This document shows, piece after piece, positions 18,880-27,446 of a stretch of 36,660 nt of DNA (the stretch's first letter is position 1; each line of letters opens with the position of its first letter). A program made the translations under genes and the position numbers. The notes below the pieces were generated by a model. That model made no database searches. It had not been told where the DNA came from and worked only from the letters and a program-made list of their open reading frames with translations. The stretch covers positions 1 through 36,660 of the forward strand of contig JAHNZQ020000002.1 of assembly GCA_019155205.2 (NCBI GenBank). The letters run 5' to 3'. The DNA comes from Gracilaria vermiculophylla (lineage: Eukaryota > Rhodophyta > Florideophyceae > Gracilariales > Gracilariaceae).

Positions 18880-19326
18880 ATGATATTTAAAACAAATCAT
18901 TATATAAAATTTGTTAATAATTTTATGAAAAAAGGAAAAAAATCTATTTCAGAAAAAATTATTAATGAAACATTATATTATATTAAATATAAAACAAAAA
19001 AAAATCCTATTTTAATATTAAATAAAGCAATTAAACAAATACAACCATATATTGAAATTCGTAAATTACGTTTAGGTTCATTAACTTATTTAATTCCAAT
19101 TGAAATAAATAAAAAACGACAAGAAAAATTAGTAATTACTTGGTTATTAGAGTTTATTGAAAATAAAAAAAAATCAAAAGAAGAAATTTCTAAAAGATTA
19201 GGAGATGAGCTTTTAAATAGTTTAAAAAATGAAGGTGAATTAATAAAAAGAAAAAATGAGTTACATAAATTAGCGGAAATGAATCGTGTTTTTTTACATT
19301 ATCGTTGGATTTATAATATTAAATAA
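18880..19326 (+). CDS. rps7: Ribosomal protein S7
   Basis: Assembly-initiating protein of the small-subunit head. The ATG at 18880, 2 nt after the rps14 stop, gives 148 residues; an upstream TTG in frame would overlap rps14 and is not needed. Family marks: FVNNFMKKGKKSISEKIINETL (bacterial 'LVNRLMKDGKKSTAYKIVY'), PILILNKAIKQIQPYIEIRKLRLGSLTYLIPIEI (bacterial '[27 protein letters not shown]'), and ANRVFLHYRW-like ending (MNRVFLHYRW). Confidence 0.94.
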   Translation: MIFKTNHYIKFVNNFMKKGKKSISEKIINETLYYIKYKTKKNPILILNKAIKQIQPYIEIRKLRLGSLTYLIPIEINKKRQEKLVITWLLEFIENKKKSKEEISKRLGDELLNSLKNEGELIKRKNELHKLAEMNRVFLHYRWIYNIK

Positions 19327-19343
19327 AATATAGAACAAAAAAT

Positions 19344-20954
19344 ATGGATTTTACTCAAATTTTTGAAAATGATTTTAAATTAATTTTTCCAGAATTATTT
19401 TTAATTACTGCTATTTGTTTTCTTTTAATGTATGGAGTAATTTATAATAGTTCTACATATTATAATAAACCTTTATTAATACAAAATATTAATTGGTTTT
19501 CTATTCAAATTATTTTTATAACTATTCTATTAATATTTAATAATCCTATTTCAAATATAATTATATTAAATAAAATTTTAATAATAAATGATTTAACTTC
19601 AATGTTAAAAATTTTATTATTATTAAGTACAGGTATAACATTGTTTATATCATTTAATTATATTAAAAATGAACAATTAAAATATTTTGAATATCCAATT
19701 TTAATTTTATTAAGTATTTTTGGAATGTTGTTAATGGTTTCATCTTATGATTTTTTAACTATGTATTTAGCAATTGAACTTCAAAGTTTATGCTTATATA
19801 TTTTAGCAACTTTTAAACGAAATACTCAATATTCAACAGAAGCTGGATTAAAATATTTTATTTTAGGAGCATTTTCTTCAGGTATTTTATTATTTGGTTT
19901 TTCTATGATATATGGATTTACAGGATTAACAAATTTTCATGATTTTTATTTAATTTTTATTAATTTGCAATTTATCTCAAATATATCATATAATGCAATA
20001 ATTGTAGGATTAATTTTTATAATGGTAGGATTATTATTTAAATTAGGAGCTGTTCCATTTCATATGTGGGTACCTGATGTATATGAAGGATCACCAACAA
20101 GTACTACAGCATTTTTTGCTTTAGTACCAAAAGTAGCTGTATTAGGATTATTTATTCGTTTATTTGATTTTAGTTTTTATACATTTATTGAACAATGGCA
20201 ATCTATGTTAATAATTAGTTCAATTAGTTCAATGATTTTAGCAACTTTAGGAGCTTTATATCAAGTAAAATTAAAACGATTAATTGCTTATAGTGCAATT
20301 AGTCATGTAGGATATATCTTAATTGGACTATTAACTGGAACACCTGAAGGAATTCAAGCTTCAATTATGTATATAATTATTTATATTATAATGTCAATAA
20401 ATTTATTTATAATTTTATTAAATTTATCAAAAGAATCAACACATTTAATAAATGTATCAAATTATACATTAGTAAATAAATTACAACATTATAAAATTAA
20501 TATTTCAACTAATATTTTAAATAAAAATTATACTTATTTTTACTATTGGAAAAATATAAAGTATATTACAGATTTAAATAATTTAGTAAAAACAGAACCT
20601 ATTTTAGCAATTACATTAACAATTATTTTATTTTCAATTGCTGGAATACCTCCATTAGCTGGATTTTTTAGTAAATTATATTTATTTTTAACTGCTTTAG
20701 AATCATCAATGTATTTTATTGCTATTATTGGAGTAGTGATGAGTGTTGTAGCTGCAGTTTATTATATTAGATTAATAAAAATTATGTATTTTGAAAAATC
20801 AAATAATATTAATAAATTAGTTATTTATAACCATTTAAATAGAGAAACATCAATTATTTTAGGAATTACTTTATTATTTATTTTATTATTTTGGATTTAT
20901 CCAGCTCCATTATTAATTAGCACACATAAAATTTCATTATTATTATCATTATAA
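19344..20954 (+). CDS. nad2: NADH dehydrogenase subunit 2
   Basis: Antiporter-like membrane-arm subunit of complex I (NuoN). The 536-residue product shows FLTMYLAIELQSLCLYILATF (conserved Glu in helix 5), STEAGLKYFILGAFSSGILLFG, KLGAVPFHMWVPDVYEGSPT with the channel Lys, LKRLIAYSAISHVGYIL, and AGIPPLAGFFSKLYLF. Residues about 358-405 form a polar, Asn/Tyr/Lys-rich loop longer than in many homologues. ATG start 17 nt after rps7. It converges on nad8 across a 20-bp hairpin. Confidence 0.97.
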   Translation: MDFTQIFENDFKLIFPELFLITAICFLLMYGVIYNSSTYYNKPLLIQNINWFSIQIIFITILLIFNNPISNIIILNKILIINDLTSMLKILLLLSTGITLFISFNYIKNEQLKYFEYPILILLSIFGMLLMVSSYDFLTMYLAIELQSLCLYILATFKRNTQYSTEAGLKYFILGAFSSGILLFGFSMIYGFTGLTNFHDFYLIFINLQFISNISYNAIIVGLIFIMVGLLFKLGAVPFHMWVPDVYEGSPTSTTAFFALVPKVAVLGLFIRLFDFSFYTFIEQWQSMLIISSISSMILATLGALYQVKLKRLIAYSAISHVGYILIGLLTGTPEGIQASIMYIIIYIIMSINLFIILLNLSKESTHLINVSNYTLVNKLQHYKINISTNILNKNYTYFYYWKNIKYITDLNNLVKTEPILAITLTIILFSIAGIPPLAGFFSKLYLFLTALESSMYFIAIIGVVMSVVAAVYYIRLIKIMYFEKSNNINKLVIYNHLNRETSIILGITLLFILLFWIYPAPLLISTHKISLLLSL

Positions 20955-21008
20955 TAAGTTATATAATATAATAATATAAAAATTATAAATTATATTATAT
21001 AACTTATT
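20953..21008. repeat. 20-bp perfect hairpin between convergent nad2 and nad8
   Basis: Arms 20953-20972 and 20989-21008 are exact complements around a 16-nt loop. It starts in the nad2 stop codon and ends 2 nt before the nad8 stop codon on minus. Confidence 0.88.
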
Positions 21009-21010
21009 GG

Positions 21011-21499
21011 TTAACGATATAAAAAATCACTATTAATATTTTTTTGTATTTCTAATTCCCATTTATCTCCATTATTTAATAATTTTTTTTTATTATATAA
21101 TAATTCTTCATGAGTTTCAGTAGAAAATTCAAAATTTGGTCCTTCAACAATGGCATCTACTGGACATGCTTCCTGACAAAAACCACAATAAATACATTTT
21201 GTCATATCAATATCATAACGAGTTGTTCTACGACTTCCATCTTTACGTGGTTCTGATTCAATTGTAATAGCTTGAGCTGGACAAATTGCTTCACATAATT
21301 TACATGCAATACATCTTTCTTCTCCATTTGAATAACGACGTAAAGCATGTTCTCCTCTAAATCTAGGACTTAATGGTCCTTTTTCAAATGGATAATTTAA
21401 TGTTACTTTTGGTTTTAATAAATATTCAAATGTTAATAAAAATCCTCGAAATAATTCAGTTAAAAATAATGCTTCTGCATTTCTATCTAATAATTTCAT
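21011..21499 (-). CDS. nad8: NADH dehydrogenase subunit 8 (TYKY, two 4Fe-4S clusters)
   Basis: Peripheral-arm complex I subunit equivalent to NuoI, carrying clusters N6a and N6b. In 162 residues the two ferredoxin motifs are intact: Cys63, 66, 69 with 73 ([12 protein letters not shown]) and Cys102, 105, 108 with 112 ([12 protein letters not shown]). The RGEHALRRY segment before the first cluster is typical. Genes for this subunit are nuclear in animals and fungi but stay in mtDNA in several protist groups. It stands alone on the minus strand between nad2 and the trnD-trnR pair. Confidence 0.97.
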   Translation of the reverse strand: MKLLDRNAEALFLTELFRGFLLTFEYLLKPKVTLNYPFEKGPLSPRFRGEHALRRYSNGEERCIACKLCEAICPAQAITIESEPRKDGSRRTTRYDIDMTKCIYCGFCQEACPVDAIVEGPNFEFSTETHEELLYNKKKLLNNGDKWELEIQKNINSDFLYR

Positions 21500-21565
21500 T
21501 TTTATTTATTTATTATTATTTGTTAATTAATTATTTATAAAAAAAAAATTTAAAGTACAATTTTT

Positions 21566-21639
21566 GGAAGTGTAGCTCAATTGGTTAGAGCATTAGTTTG
21601 TCATACTAAAGGTTGCGGGTTCAAGTCCCGTCTCTTCCG
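21566..21639 (+). tRNA. trnD(guc): tRNA-Asp (GUC)
   Basis: Acceptor GGAAGTG/CTCTTCC with a U-U mismatch at pair 6-67, anticodon stem TTAGT/ACTAA, loop TTGTCAT with GTC, T-stem GCGGG/CCCGT, discriminator G, the aspartate identity base. Confidence 0.93.
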
Positions 21640-21650
21640 TTTGATAAAAT

Positions 21651-21724
21651 ACATTCTTAGCTCAGTTGGATAGAGCAACAGTCTTCTAAATTGTAGGTCA
21701 CAGGTTCGAATCCTGTAGAATGTA
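21651..21724 (+). tRNA. trnR(ucu): tRNA-Arg (UCU)
   Basis: Acceptor ACATTCT/AGAATGT, anticodon stem ACAGT/ATTGT, loop CTTCTAA with TCT, T-stem ACAGG/CCTGT, discriminator A. It reads AGR codons; CGN is left to trnR(ACG). Confidence 0.94.
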
Positions 21725-21748
21725 AGTAGAATATGAGAATTTTTATTA

Positions 21749-22519
21749 ATGAATCTATTTGAAAATACTTTATTTTTTATGACAACTTATAATGATGCAG
21801 CAGAACCATGGCAATTTGGATTTCAAGATTCTGCTTCACCAGTAATGGAAGGTATAATTGATTTACATCATACATTATTATTTTATTTAACAATTGTTTG
21901 TATTTTTGTAACATGGATGTTAGTTCGTACATTAATATTATTTAATGCAAAAAAAAATCCTGTTCCTAGTACAAATACACATGGAGGAGTATTAGAAATT
22001 ATTTGGACAATTACTCCAAGTTTTATTTTAATGGCAATTGCAATACCTTCTTTTGGATTATTATATATGATCGATGAAGTAGTAGATCCAGAATTAACAT
22101 TAAAAGTTATTGGACATCAATGGTATTGGTCATATGAATATTCAGATTATCAAAATACAAATAATGAATCATTAAATTTTGATAGTTTTATGATTCCTGA
22201 AGAAGATTTATTAAAAGGACAATACCGTTTATTAGAAGTAGATAATCGTGTTGTATTACCTATTAATACAAATATTCGAGTAATTATTACAGCAGCAGAT
22301 GTATTACATAGTTGGGGAGTTCCATCATTAGGAATTAAATGTGATGCTGTTCCAGGAAGATTAAATCAAATTGGATTAATTATTAAACGTGAAGGAGTTT
22401 ATTACGGACAATGTAGTGAAATTTGTGGAGTAAATCATGGATTTATGCCAATTACTATTGAAGCCGTTTCATTAGATAATTATATTTCTTGGGTTGCAAA
22501 TAAACTTGAAGAAGAATAA
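21749..22519 (+). CDS. cox2: Cytochrome c oxidase subunit 2
   Basis: Complex IV subunit holding the CuA centre that accepts electrons from cytochrome c. The 256-residue product has two membrane helices (about 40-65 and 83-107) and a complete CuA site: His187, Cys222, Glu224, Cys226, His230, Met233. The aromatic electron-entry stretch [10 protein letters not shown] is at 122-131. The gene is intact, not split or fused as in some protists. ATG start 24 nt after trnR(UCU). It ends in a 21-bp hairpin shared with nad4. Confidence 0.98.
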   Translation: MNLFENTLFFMTTYNDAAEPWQFGFQDSASPVMEGIIDLHHTLLFYLTIVCIFVTWMLVRTLILFNAKKNPVPSTNTHGGVLEIIWTITPSFILMAIAIPSFGLLYMIDEVVDPELTLKVIGHQWYWSYEYSDYQNTNNESLNFDSFMIPEEDLLKGQYRLLEVDNRVVLPINTNIRVIITAADVLHSWGVPSLGIKCDAVPGRLNQIGLIIKREGVYYGQCSEICGVNHGFMPITIEAVSLDNYISWVANKLEEE

Positions 22520-22563
22520 TTAAATAAAAAGCCAATAAATTATTGGCTTTTTATTTAATTATT
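22515..22563. repeat. 21- to 24-bp hairpin between convergent cox2 and nad4
   Basis: Perfect pairing of 22518-22538 with 22540-22560, extendable outward to 22515/22563 with one G-U. It contains both stop codons (cox2 plus, nad4 minus). The GC-containing core is GCCAATAA and its complement. Confidence 0.88.
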
Positions 22564-24024
22564 TAATAAATGACTTACTGATAGATGCATTGTATCTAAA
22601 AAAATTTCAGGATAAATTCCCATAATTAATGTCATTATTATAAAAGGAATAAAAATGAAAAATTCTCTACGTGTAACATCAGTAAAATTTTTTATATATT
22701 GTGTATTCAATGGTCCAAATGCAACTCGATTATATAACCATAAAGAATAAGCAGCTCCTAAAACCATTCCAGTACTTGCTAAAAAAGTAATTGAAGTATT
22801 ACTTTGAAATGCTCCTACTAAAACTAAAAATTCACCTACAAAACTACTAGTTCCAGGTAAACTTAAATTTGCTAATGTAAAAAATAAAAAAATAGCTGAA
22901 AAAATTGGCATAGTTGCTGTTATTCCACCATAATATTTAATTAAACGTGTATGATGACGATCATATAATACTCCTACACATAAAAATAATGCACTTGAAA
23001 CAATTCCATGACTTAACATTAATAATAAACTTCCTTCAATACCTTGAATATTCATTGTAAACATTCCAATCGTAACAAAATTCATATGAGCAACTGATGA
23101 ATAAGCAATAATTTTTTTTAAATCAATTTGTCTTAATGTTGTTAATGATGTATATATAATTGCAATCGCACTCATTGTAAAAATTAAAGGTGTAAAATAA
23201 GTAGATGCATAAGGAAACATTGGAATTGAAAAACGTAAAAATCCATATGTACCTAATTTTAATAAAATACCTGCTAAAATTACTGATCCAGCAGTTGGAG
23301 CTTCAACATGAGCTTCAGGTAACCAAATATGAACAGGTACCATAGGTACTTTTACTGCAAAGGAAGCAAAAAAAGCTAACCATAAAATTAATTGTCTATT
23401 TTGACTAAATTCTGTTGTTAATAAAATTTGATAATCTGTAGTTCCAACATTAAAATATATTACTAAAATAGCTAATAACATTAATACAGATCCAAATAAT
23501 GTATACAAAAAAAATTGATAGGCAGCATGGATTTTACGTTCACGTGATCCCCATACACCAATTATGATAAACATTGGTATTAATACACTTTCAAAAAAAA
23601 TATAAAATAATAATAAATCTAAAACACAAAAAACACTTAACATTAATGTTTCTAGTAATAGAAATGCTATCATATATTCTTTAACATATTTTTTTATACT
23701 TTTCCAACTTGTTAAAATACAAATAGGAATTAAAAATGTTGTTAAAATAATAAAAAATAATGAAATACCATCAATTCCAATATAGATATTAATATTTGAT
23801 ATTGGTAACCAAATAAATTTGTTTACAAATTGAAATTTACTTGTTGATTTATCAAATTGAATCCAAATAAACAAAGAAATAATAAATGTTAATAAAGATC
23901 CTAATAACGCTATATTACGAATTAAATCAATTTTAAATTTTGAAACAAATAAAATTGTACCAGCTGTGATTAAAGGTATTATTAAAATAAACATTAATAA
24001 ATGTTCGTTAAAAAATGTAATCAT
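22555..24024 (-). CDS. nad4: NADH dehydrogenase subunit 4
   Basis: Antiporter-like membrane-arm subunit of complex I (NuoM). The 489-residue product has the family sequence at normal length: GIDGISLFFIILTTFLIPICIL, LLFYIFFESVLIPMFIIIGVWGSRERKIHAAYQFFLYTL (conserved Glu in FFES), FAVKVPMVPVHIWLPEAHVEAPTAGSVILAGILLKLG, KKIIAYSSVAHMNF, and SLPGTSSFVGEFLVL. It is the most downstream gene of the minus-strand block rps16-rps13-nad1-nad4. Two tandem palindromes separate it from nad1. Confidence 0.98.
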   Translation of the reverse strand: MITFFNEHLLMFILIIPLITAGTILFVSKFKIDLIRNIALLGSLLTFIISLFIWIQFDKSTSKFQFVNKFIWLPISNINIYIGIDGISLFFIILTTFLIPICILTSWKSIKKYVKEYMIAFLLLETLMLSVFCVLDLLLFYIFFESVLIPMFIIIGVWGSRERKIHAAYQFFLYTLFGSVLMLLAILVIYFNVGTTDYQILLTTEFSQNRQLILWLAFFASFAVKVPMVPVHIWLPEAHVEAPTAGSVILAGILLKLGTYGFLRFSIPMFPYASTYFTPLIFTMSAIAIIYTSLTTLRQIDLKKIIAYSSVAHMNFVTIGMFTMNIQGIEGSLLLMLSHGIVSSALFLCVGVLYDRHHTRLIKYYGGITATMPIFSAIFLFFTLANLSLPGTSSFVGEFLVLVGAFQSNTSITFLASTGMVLGAAYSLWLYNRVAFGPLNTQYIKNFTDVTRREFFIFIPFIIMTLIMGIYPEIFLDTMHLSVSHLLNN

Positions 24025-24045
24025 CTTAATCTATATTATATTATT

Positions 24046-24085
24046 ATGTATTAAATCAATTCTAATTAGAATTGATTTAATACAT
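24046..24085. repeat. 40-nt perfect palindrome, first of two between nad1 and nad4
   Basis: Twenty-nucleotide half-sites centred at 24065/24066, with no spacer. Immediately next to a second, unrelated palindrome. Confidence 0.88.
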
Positions 24086-24086
24086 G

Positions 24087-24122
24087 GTTTTAAAATATTG
24101 TTTATAAACAATATTTTAAAAC
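24087..24122. repeat. 36-nt perfect palindrome, second of two between nad1 and nad4
   Basis: Eighteen-nucleotide half-sites centred at 24104/24105. On the minus strand it includes the nad1 stop codon, so it forms the nad1 3' hairpin. Confidence 0.88.
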
Positions 24123-25117
24123 TTAGGTGGTAACCAATTAAAACTTATTAAAATACCTGAAGTAAAGATTACCCAAGCTAATGATAAAGGTAAAAATATT
24201 TTCCATCCTAATCGCATTAATTGATCATAACGATATCTTGGAAATGCTGCACGAACCCAAATAAATACAAATAATAAAAATGATACTTTCATTCCAAACC
24301 AAAAATAATTTGGTAATAATGTAAATGGTAAAAATGAAAAGAATGGTAACCAACCCCCTAAAAATAATAAAGTGGATAAACTACTCATTAATATCATATT
24401 TGAATATTCACCTAAAAAAAATAAAGCAAAACCCATTGCAGAATATTCTACATTATATCCAGCTACTAATTCAGCTTCAGCTTCAGGTAAATCAAATGGT
24501 GCTCGATTTGTTTCAGCTAAAGTAGAAATAAAAAACATTAAAAATAAAGGAAATAATGGTATACAATACCATATATATGTTTGAGCTAATACAACTTGTG
24601 TTAAATTTAACGATCCAACACATAATAATACATTTATTATAATTAACCCAATTGATACTTCATATGAAACCATTTGTGCTGCGGAACGTAAAGCTCCTAA
24701 TAAAGCATATTTTGAATTACTTGCCCAACCTGCTGTAATAATCCCATAAACACCTAATGATGAAATTGCAAAAATATATAATAAACCTACATTTAAATCA
24801 GCAAAAACACTATTCATATTAAATGGAACAACAGCCCAACCAATTAATGCTAATAAAAATGTAATAATTGGAGCTAAAATAAAAATTATTGTATTTGAAT
24901 TATTTGGTAAAATTGTTTCTTTTAAAAACAATTTTAATCCATCAGCCAATGGTTGTAATAATCCAAAAACTCCTACTACATTTGGACCTTTTCGACGTTG
25001 AATTGATGCAATTACTTTACGTTCTGCTAAAGTTAAATATGCAACTGCTACTAATAATGGCACAATTATAGCTAATAAATTTAAAAATATATTAATTCCT
25101 TCTATAATATAATTCAT
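24116..25117 (-). CDS. nad1: NADH dehydrogenase subunit 1
   Basis: Membrane-arm subunit of complex I (NuoH) that docks the peripheral arm and forms the quinone tunnel. The 333-residue product shows [40 protein letters not shown] near the N-terminus, [50 protein letters not shown] (quinone-site acidic loop), and [19 protein letters not shown]. Length is normal. Its ATG overlaps the rps13 stop by one base on the minus strand. Confidence 0.98.
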   Translation of the reverse strand: MNYIIEGINIFLNLLAIIVPLLVAVAYLTLAERKVIASIQRRKGPNVVGVFGLLQPLADGLKLFLKETILPNNSNTIIFILAPIITFLLALIGWAVVPFNMNSVFADLNVGLLYIFAISSLGVYGIITAGWASNSKYALLGALRSAAQMVSYEVSIGLIIINVLLCVGSLNLTQVVLAQTYIWYCIPLFPLFLMFFISTLAETNRAPFDLPEAEAELVAGYNVEYSAMGFALFFLGEYSNMILMSSLSTLLFLGGWLPFFSFLPFTLLPNYFWFGMKVSFLLFVFIWVRAAFPRYRYDQLMRLGWKIFLPLSLAWVIFTSGILISFNWLPPKF

Positions 25118-25476
25118 TATTTTCTAAAAGTTTTATTTAATTTTTTACTGGTTTGTGCATTTGTATGTGTTCTTTGTCCCCTTACTGGTAAATTATACAT
25201 ATGTCTTTTACCTTTATAAGAACGAATTTCAATAAACCTTTCAATATTTAATTGAATATCTTTTTTTAAATGATTTTCTATTAAAAAATTTTTTTGAATA
25301 TAATTTATTAATTTATAAATTTGAATTTCTGTTAAATTATTAATTTTATAATTTGTAGTAAATCCAAATTTATTACAAATTAATTTACTTTGTTTTGATC
25401 CGATTCCTTTAATATATGTTAAACCAATATGAACTGATTTTTTTTCTGGGATATTTACTCCAAAAATATATAGCAT
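25117..25476 (-). CDS. rps13: Ribosomal protein S13
   Basis: Small-subunit head protein that contacts the large subunit and P-site tRNA. The 119-residue product has [29 protein letters not shown] (helix-hairpin-helix region) and the C-terminal [28 protein letters not shown], as in bacterial S13. It is linked by one-base TAATG-type overlaps to rps16 upstream and nad1 downstream, so all three are clearly on one minus-strand message. Confidence 0.96.
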   Translation of the reverse strand: MLYIFGVNIPEKKSVHIGLTYIKGIGSKQSKLICNKFGFTTNYKINNLTEIQIYKLINYIQKNFLIENHLKKDIQLNIERFIEIRSYKGKRHMYNLPVRGQRTHTNAQTSKKLNKTFRK

Positions 25477-25733
25477 TAATATATTATATTATATTGTGTT
25501 AGACATTTTTTTACTCTTTTTGTTGGTTTTGCACCATTTTTTAACCAATATTTTAATTTTTTTATATTTAAAGTTAAATGTTTTTGTTTATAAGAGTTAT
25601 TTAATATAGGATCATATGTACCTATTTTTTCTAAAAATTTTCCATTACGTGGACTTGTTGAATTACTTATTATAATATTATAATAAGGTTTATGTTTTTT
25701 TCCTACACGTTTTAAACGTATTTTAATTGTCAT
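25476..25733 (-). CDS. rps16: Ribosomal protein S16
   Basis: 16S-binding assembly protein. The 85-residue product aligns with bacterial S16 from its first residues: IKIRLKRVGKKHKPYYNIIISNSTSPRNGKFLEKIGTYDPI (bacterial '[41 protein letters not shown]'), followed by LNIKKLKYWLKNGAKPTKRVKKCL ('[22 protein letters not shown]'). Length is normal. It overlaps rps13 by one base downstream. Its start codon is separated from that of rps10 on the other strand by only 7 nt. mtDNA-encoded S16 is unusual; in plants the gene is plastid or nuclear. Confidence 0.95.
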   Translation of the reverse strand: MTIKIRLKRVGKKHKPYYNIIISNSTSPRNGKFLEKIGTYDPILNNSYKQKHLTLNIKKLKYWLKNGAKPTKRVKKCLTQYNIIY

Positions 25734-25740
25734 TATTTAA

Positions 25741-26121
25741 ATGTATTTTAATTATAAAGTTAAATTAATTGATTATAAATCAAAATTTGAAATACTAAAT
25801 ACATTAATTCAATATGTAATTAATAATAGTATTCATATTCATAATTTTATTATGTTACCAAAAAAACGAAAAAAATTTACTGTATTAAGATCTCCACATG
25901 TACATAAAAAAGCTCAAGAACAATTTGAATTTTTAACATATAAAAATATGTTATATTTTACAATTAATAAATATGTATATAAAGAAATAAAATCAATTTT
26001 TAAAGTTTTAAAATTTAATTTATTTTCAGAACTTAGTAGTCAAATTATTAAAGAAATTAAAAAGTTAAATTTTATTTTAGTAAAAAAAACTGAAATTAAT
26101 TTTTATCTTTTTAAAAGATAA
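25741..26121 (+). CDS. rps10: Ribosomal protein S10
   Basis: Small-subunit head protein. The 126-residue product contains the diagnostic S10 stretch at about 39-66, MLPKKRKKFTVLRSPHVHKKAQEQFEF (bacterial '[27 protein letters not shown]'), after an N-terminal strand YKVKLIDYKSKFEILNTL ('RIRLKAFDHRLID'). The C-terminal half is diverged and about 25 residues longer than in bacteria. ATG start 7 nt from the divergent rps16 ATG, leaving no room for leaders; followed by trnS(UGA). Confidence 0.93.
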   Translation: MYFNYKVKLIDYKSKFEILNTLIQYVINNSIHIHNFIMLPKKRKKFTVLRSPHVHKKAQEQFEFLTYKNMLYFTINKYVYKEIKSIFKVLKFNLFSELSSQIIKEIKKLNFILVKKTEINFYLFKR

Positions 26122-26126
26122 AATAT

Positions 26127-26210
26127 GGATGAGTGGCTGAGTGGTTTAAGGTGTTAGATTTGAAATTTAATGAATGAATAATTCCGTAGGTTCGAATCCT
26201 ACCTCATCCG
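26127..26210 (+). tRNA. trnS(uga): tRNA-Ser (UGA), class II
   Basis: 84 nt with a long variable arm, acceptor GGATGAG/CTCATCC, serine-type D-arm GGCTGAGTGG, anticodon TGA, T-stem GTAGG/CCTAC with loop TTCGAAT, discriminator G. It reads TCN codons. Confidence 0.95.
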
Positions 26211-26227
26211 AATAAAAAAAAAAAACA

Positions 26228-27037
26228 ATGATAAAAAAATTAAAACCAATTACACCATCACAAAGACATAGAACAATTATTAATAAAAAAAAATTACATC
26301 CTAAAAATAGTATTAAATCTCTAACATATGGATTAACAAAATCTGGAGGTAGAAATAACAAAGGACGAATTACATCTTACCATAAAGGTGGAGGTAATAA
26401 AAAAATGTATAGAGAAATAAATTTTAAACGTAATGAATTTGGAATAAATGGAGTTGTAACACGTTTAGAATATGATCCAAATCGTTCAGCTTTTATTGCC
26501 TTAATTTTATATGATAATGGAATATATAAATATATTTTAGCTCCAAAAAATTTAAAAATTGGAGATTCAATAAATTCTGGACAAAAAGAGATTAAATTAG
26601 GACATACTTTATTTTTAAAAGATATTCCTGTAGGTCAATTTATTCATAATATTGAATTAAAGCCCGGAAAAGGTGGACAGTTTATACGTTCTGCTGGAGG
26701 TTTTGCAAAAGTAATAAAAAAAGATTATAAAACACATTATGTTACAATTAGATTAAATAATAATAAATATTATTTAATTCATATGAATTGTTTAGCTACA
26801 ATTGGAATTGTATCAAATATGGAACATAAACATATTAAATATGGTAAAGCAGGTGTAAAACGTTGGTTAAATAAACGTCCAACTGTTCGAGGAGTTGCAA
26901 TGAATCCTATTGATCATCCTCATGGAGGAGGTGAAGGTAAAAGTAAAAGTGGACGTGTTTCAGTAACTCCTTGGGGTAAAATAACAAAAGGACAACCAAC
27001 TCGTAAAATAAAACGAACAAATAAATGGATACTTTAA
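26228..27037 (+). CDS. rpl2: Ribosomal protein L2
   Basis: Large-subunit protein next to the peptidyl-transferase centre. The 269-residue product keeps both parts of L2: the N-terminal RNA-binding fold (GLTKSGGRNNKGRITSYHKGGGNKKMYREINF, VVTRLEYDPNRSAFIALI) and the C-terminal SH3-like part (RSAGGFAKVI, WLNKRPTVRGVAMNPIDHPHGGGEGKSKSG). The latter includes the conserved His of the HPHGGGEG loop. Length is full bacterial size. Start ATG 17 nt after trnS(UGA). A hairpin and trnG separate it from rps19, its usual neighbour in bacteria. Confidence 0.97.
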   Translation: MIKKLKPITPSQRHRTIINKKKLHPKNSIKSLTYGLTKSGGRNNKGRITSYHKGGGNKKMYREINFKRNEFGINGVVTRLEYDPNRSAFIALILYDNGIYKYILAPKNLKIGDSINSGQKEIKLGHTLFLKDIPVGQFIHNIELKPGKGGQFIRSAGGFAKVIKKDYKTHYVTIRLNNNKYYLIHMNCLATIGIVSNMEHKHIKYGKAGVKRWLNKRPTVRGVAMNPIDHPHGGGEGKSKSGRVSVTPWGKITKGQPTRKIKRTNKWIL

Positions 27038-27045
27038 TTACCCTT

Positions 27046-27084
27046 ATTTTTATTCATTTATACAATGTATAAATGAATAAAAAT
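27046..27084. repeat. 18-bp perfect hairpin after rpl2
   Basis: Arms 27046-27063 and 27067-27084 with a 3-nt loop AAT, 8 nt after the rpl2 stop and 3 nt before trnG. Confidence 0.87.
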
Positions 27085-27087
27085 TTA

Positions 27088-27159
27088 GCGGATATCGATT
27101 AATTGGTAAATTATCTGTCTTCCAAACAGAAGCTATGGGTTCAAGTCCCATTATCCGCA
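27088..27159 (+). tRNA. trnG(ucc): tRNA-Gly (UCC)
   Basis: Acceptor GCGGATA/TATCCGC, anticodon stem TCTGT/ACAGA, loop CTTCCAA with TCC, T-stem ATGGG/CCCAT, discriminator A. Only glycine tRNA found. Inserted within the ancestral rpl2-rps19 pair. Confidence 0.95.
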
Positions 27160-27190
27160 TTATTTAAAATAATAATAATATAATTATTTT

Positions 27191-27442
27191 ATGACACGTT
27201 CAATTTGGAAAGGACCATTTATTAATTATTCTTTACTAAAAAAAGTTCAAAAAAATCGTAATCAAATTTTTAAAATTTGGTCAAGAAATTCTACAATATT
27301 ACCACAATATATTGGATTATTATTTGATATATATAATGGAAATAGTTTTATTAGAATTACAGTTACAGAAAATATGATAGGGCATAAATTTGGTGAATTT
27401 GCAAATACACGTAAATTTACTGTTCATAAAAAAAAAAAATAA
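27191..27442 (+). CDS. rps19: Ribosomal protein S19
   Basis: Small-subunit head protein. The 83-residue product follows the family throughout: TRSIWKGPFI near the start, IFKIWSRNSTILPQYIGLLFDIYNGNSFIRITVTENMIGHKFGEFANTRKF (bacterial '[48 protein letters not shown]'). Normal length. The rps3 ATG begins 4 nt after its stop, preserving the bacterial S10-operon order (without rpl22). Confidence 0.97.
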   Translation: MTRSIWKGPFINYSLLKKVQKNRNQIFKIWSRNSTILPQYIGLLFDIYNGNSFIRITVTENMIGHKFGEFANTRKFTVHKKKK

Positions 27443-27446
27443 TATT

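Noticed and set aside
18703..18900. 65-aa minus-strand open frame
   Set aside because: Antisense of rps14 and the rps7 start.
24325..25071. Three short plus-strand open frames
   Set aside because: Antisense shadows of nad1.
25741..26121. First considered as rpl23
   Set aside because: The KKFTVLRSPHVHKKAQEQFE stretch is diagnostic of S10, so it is called rps10.
26167..26361. 64-aa minus-strand open frame
   Set aside because: Antisense of trnS(UGA) and the rpl2 start.
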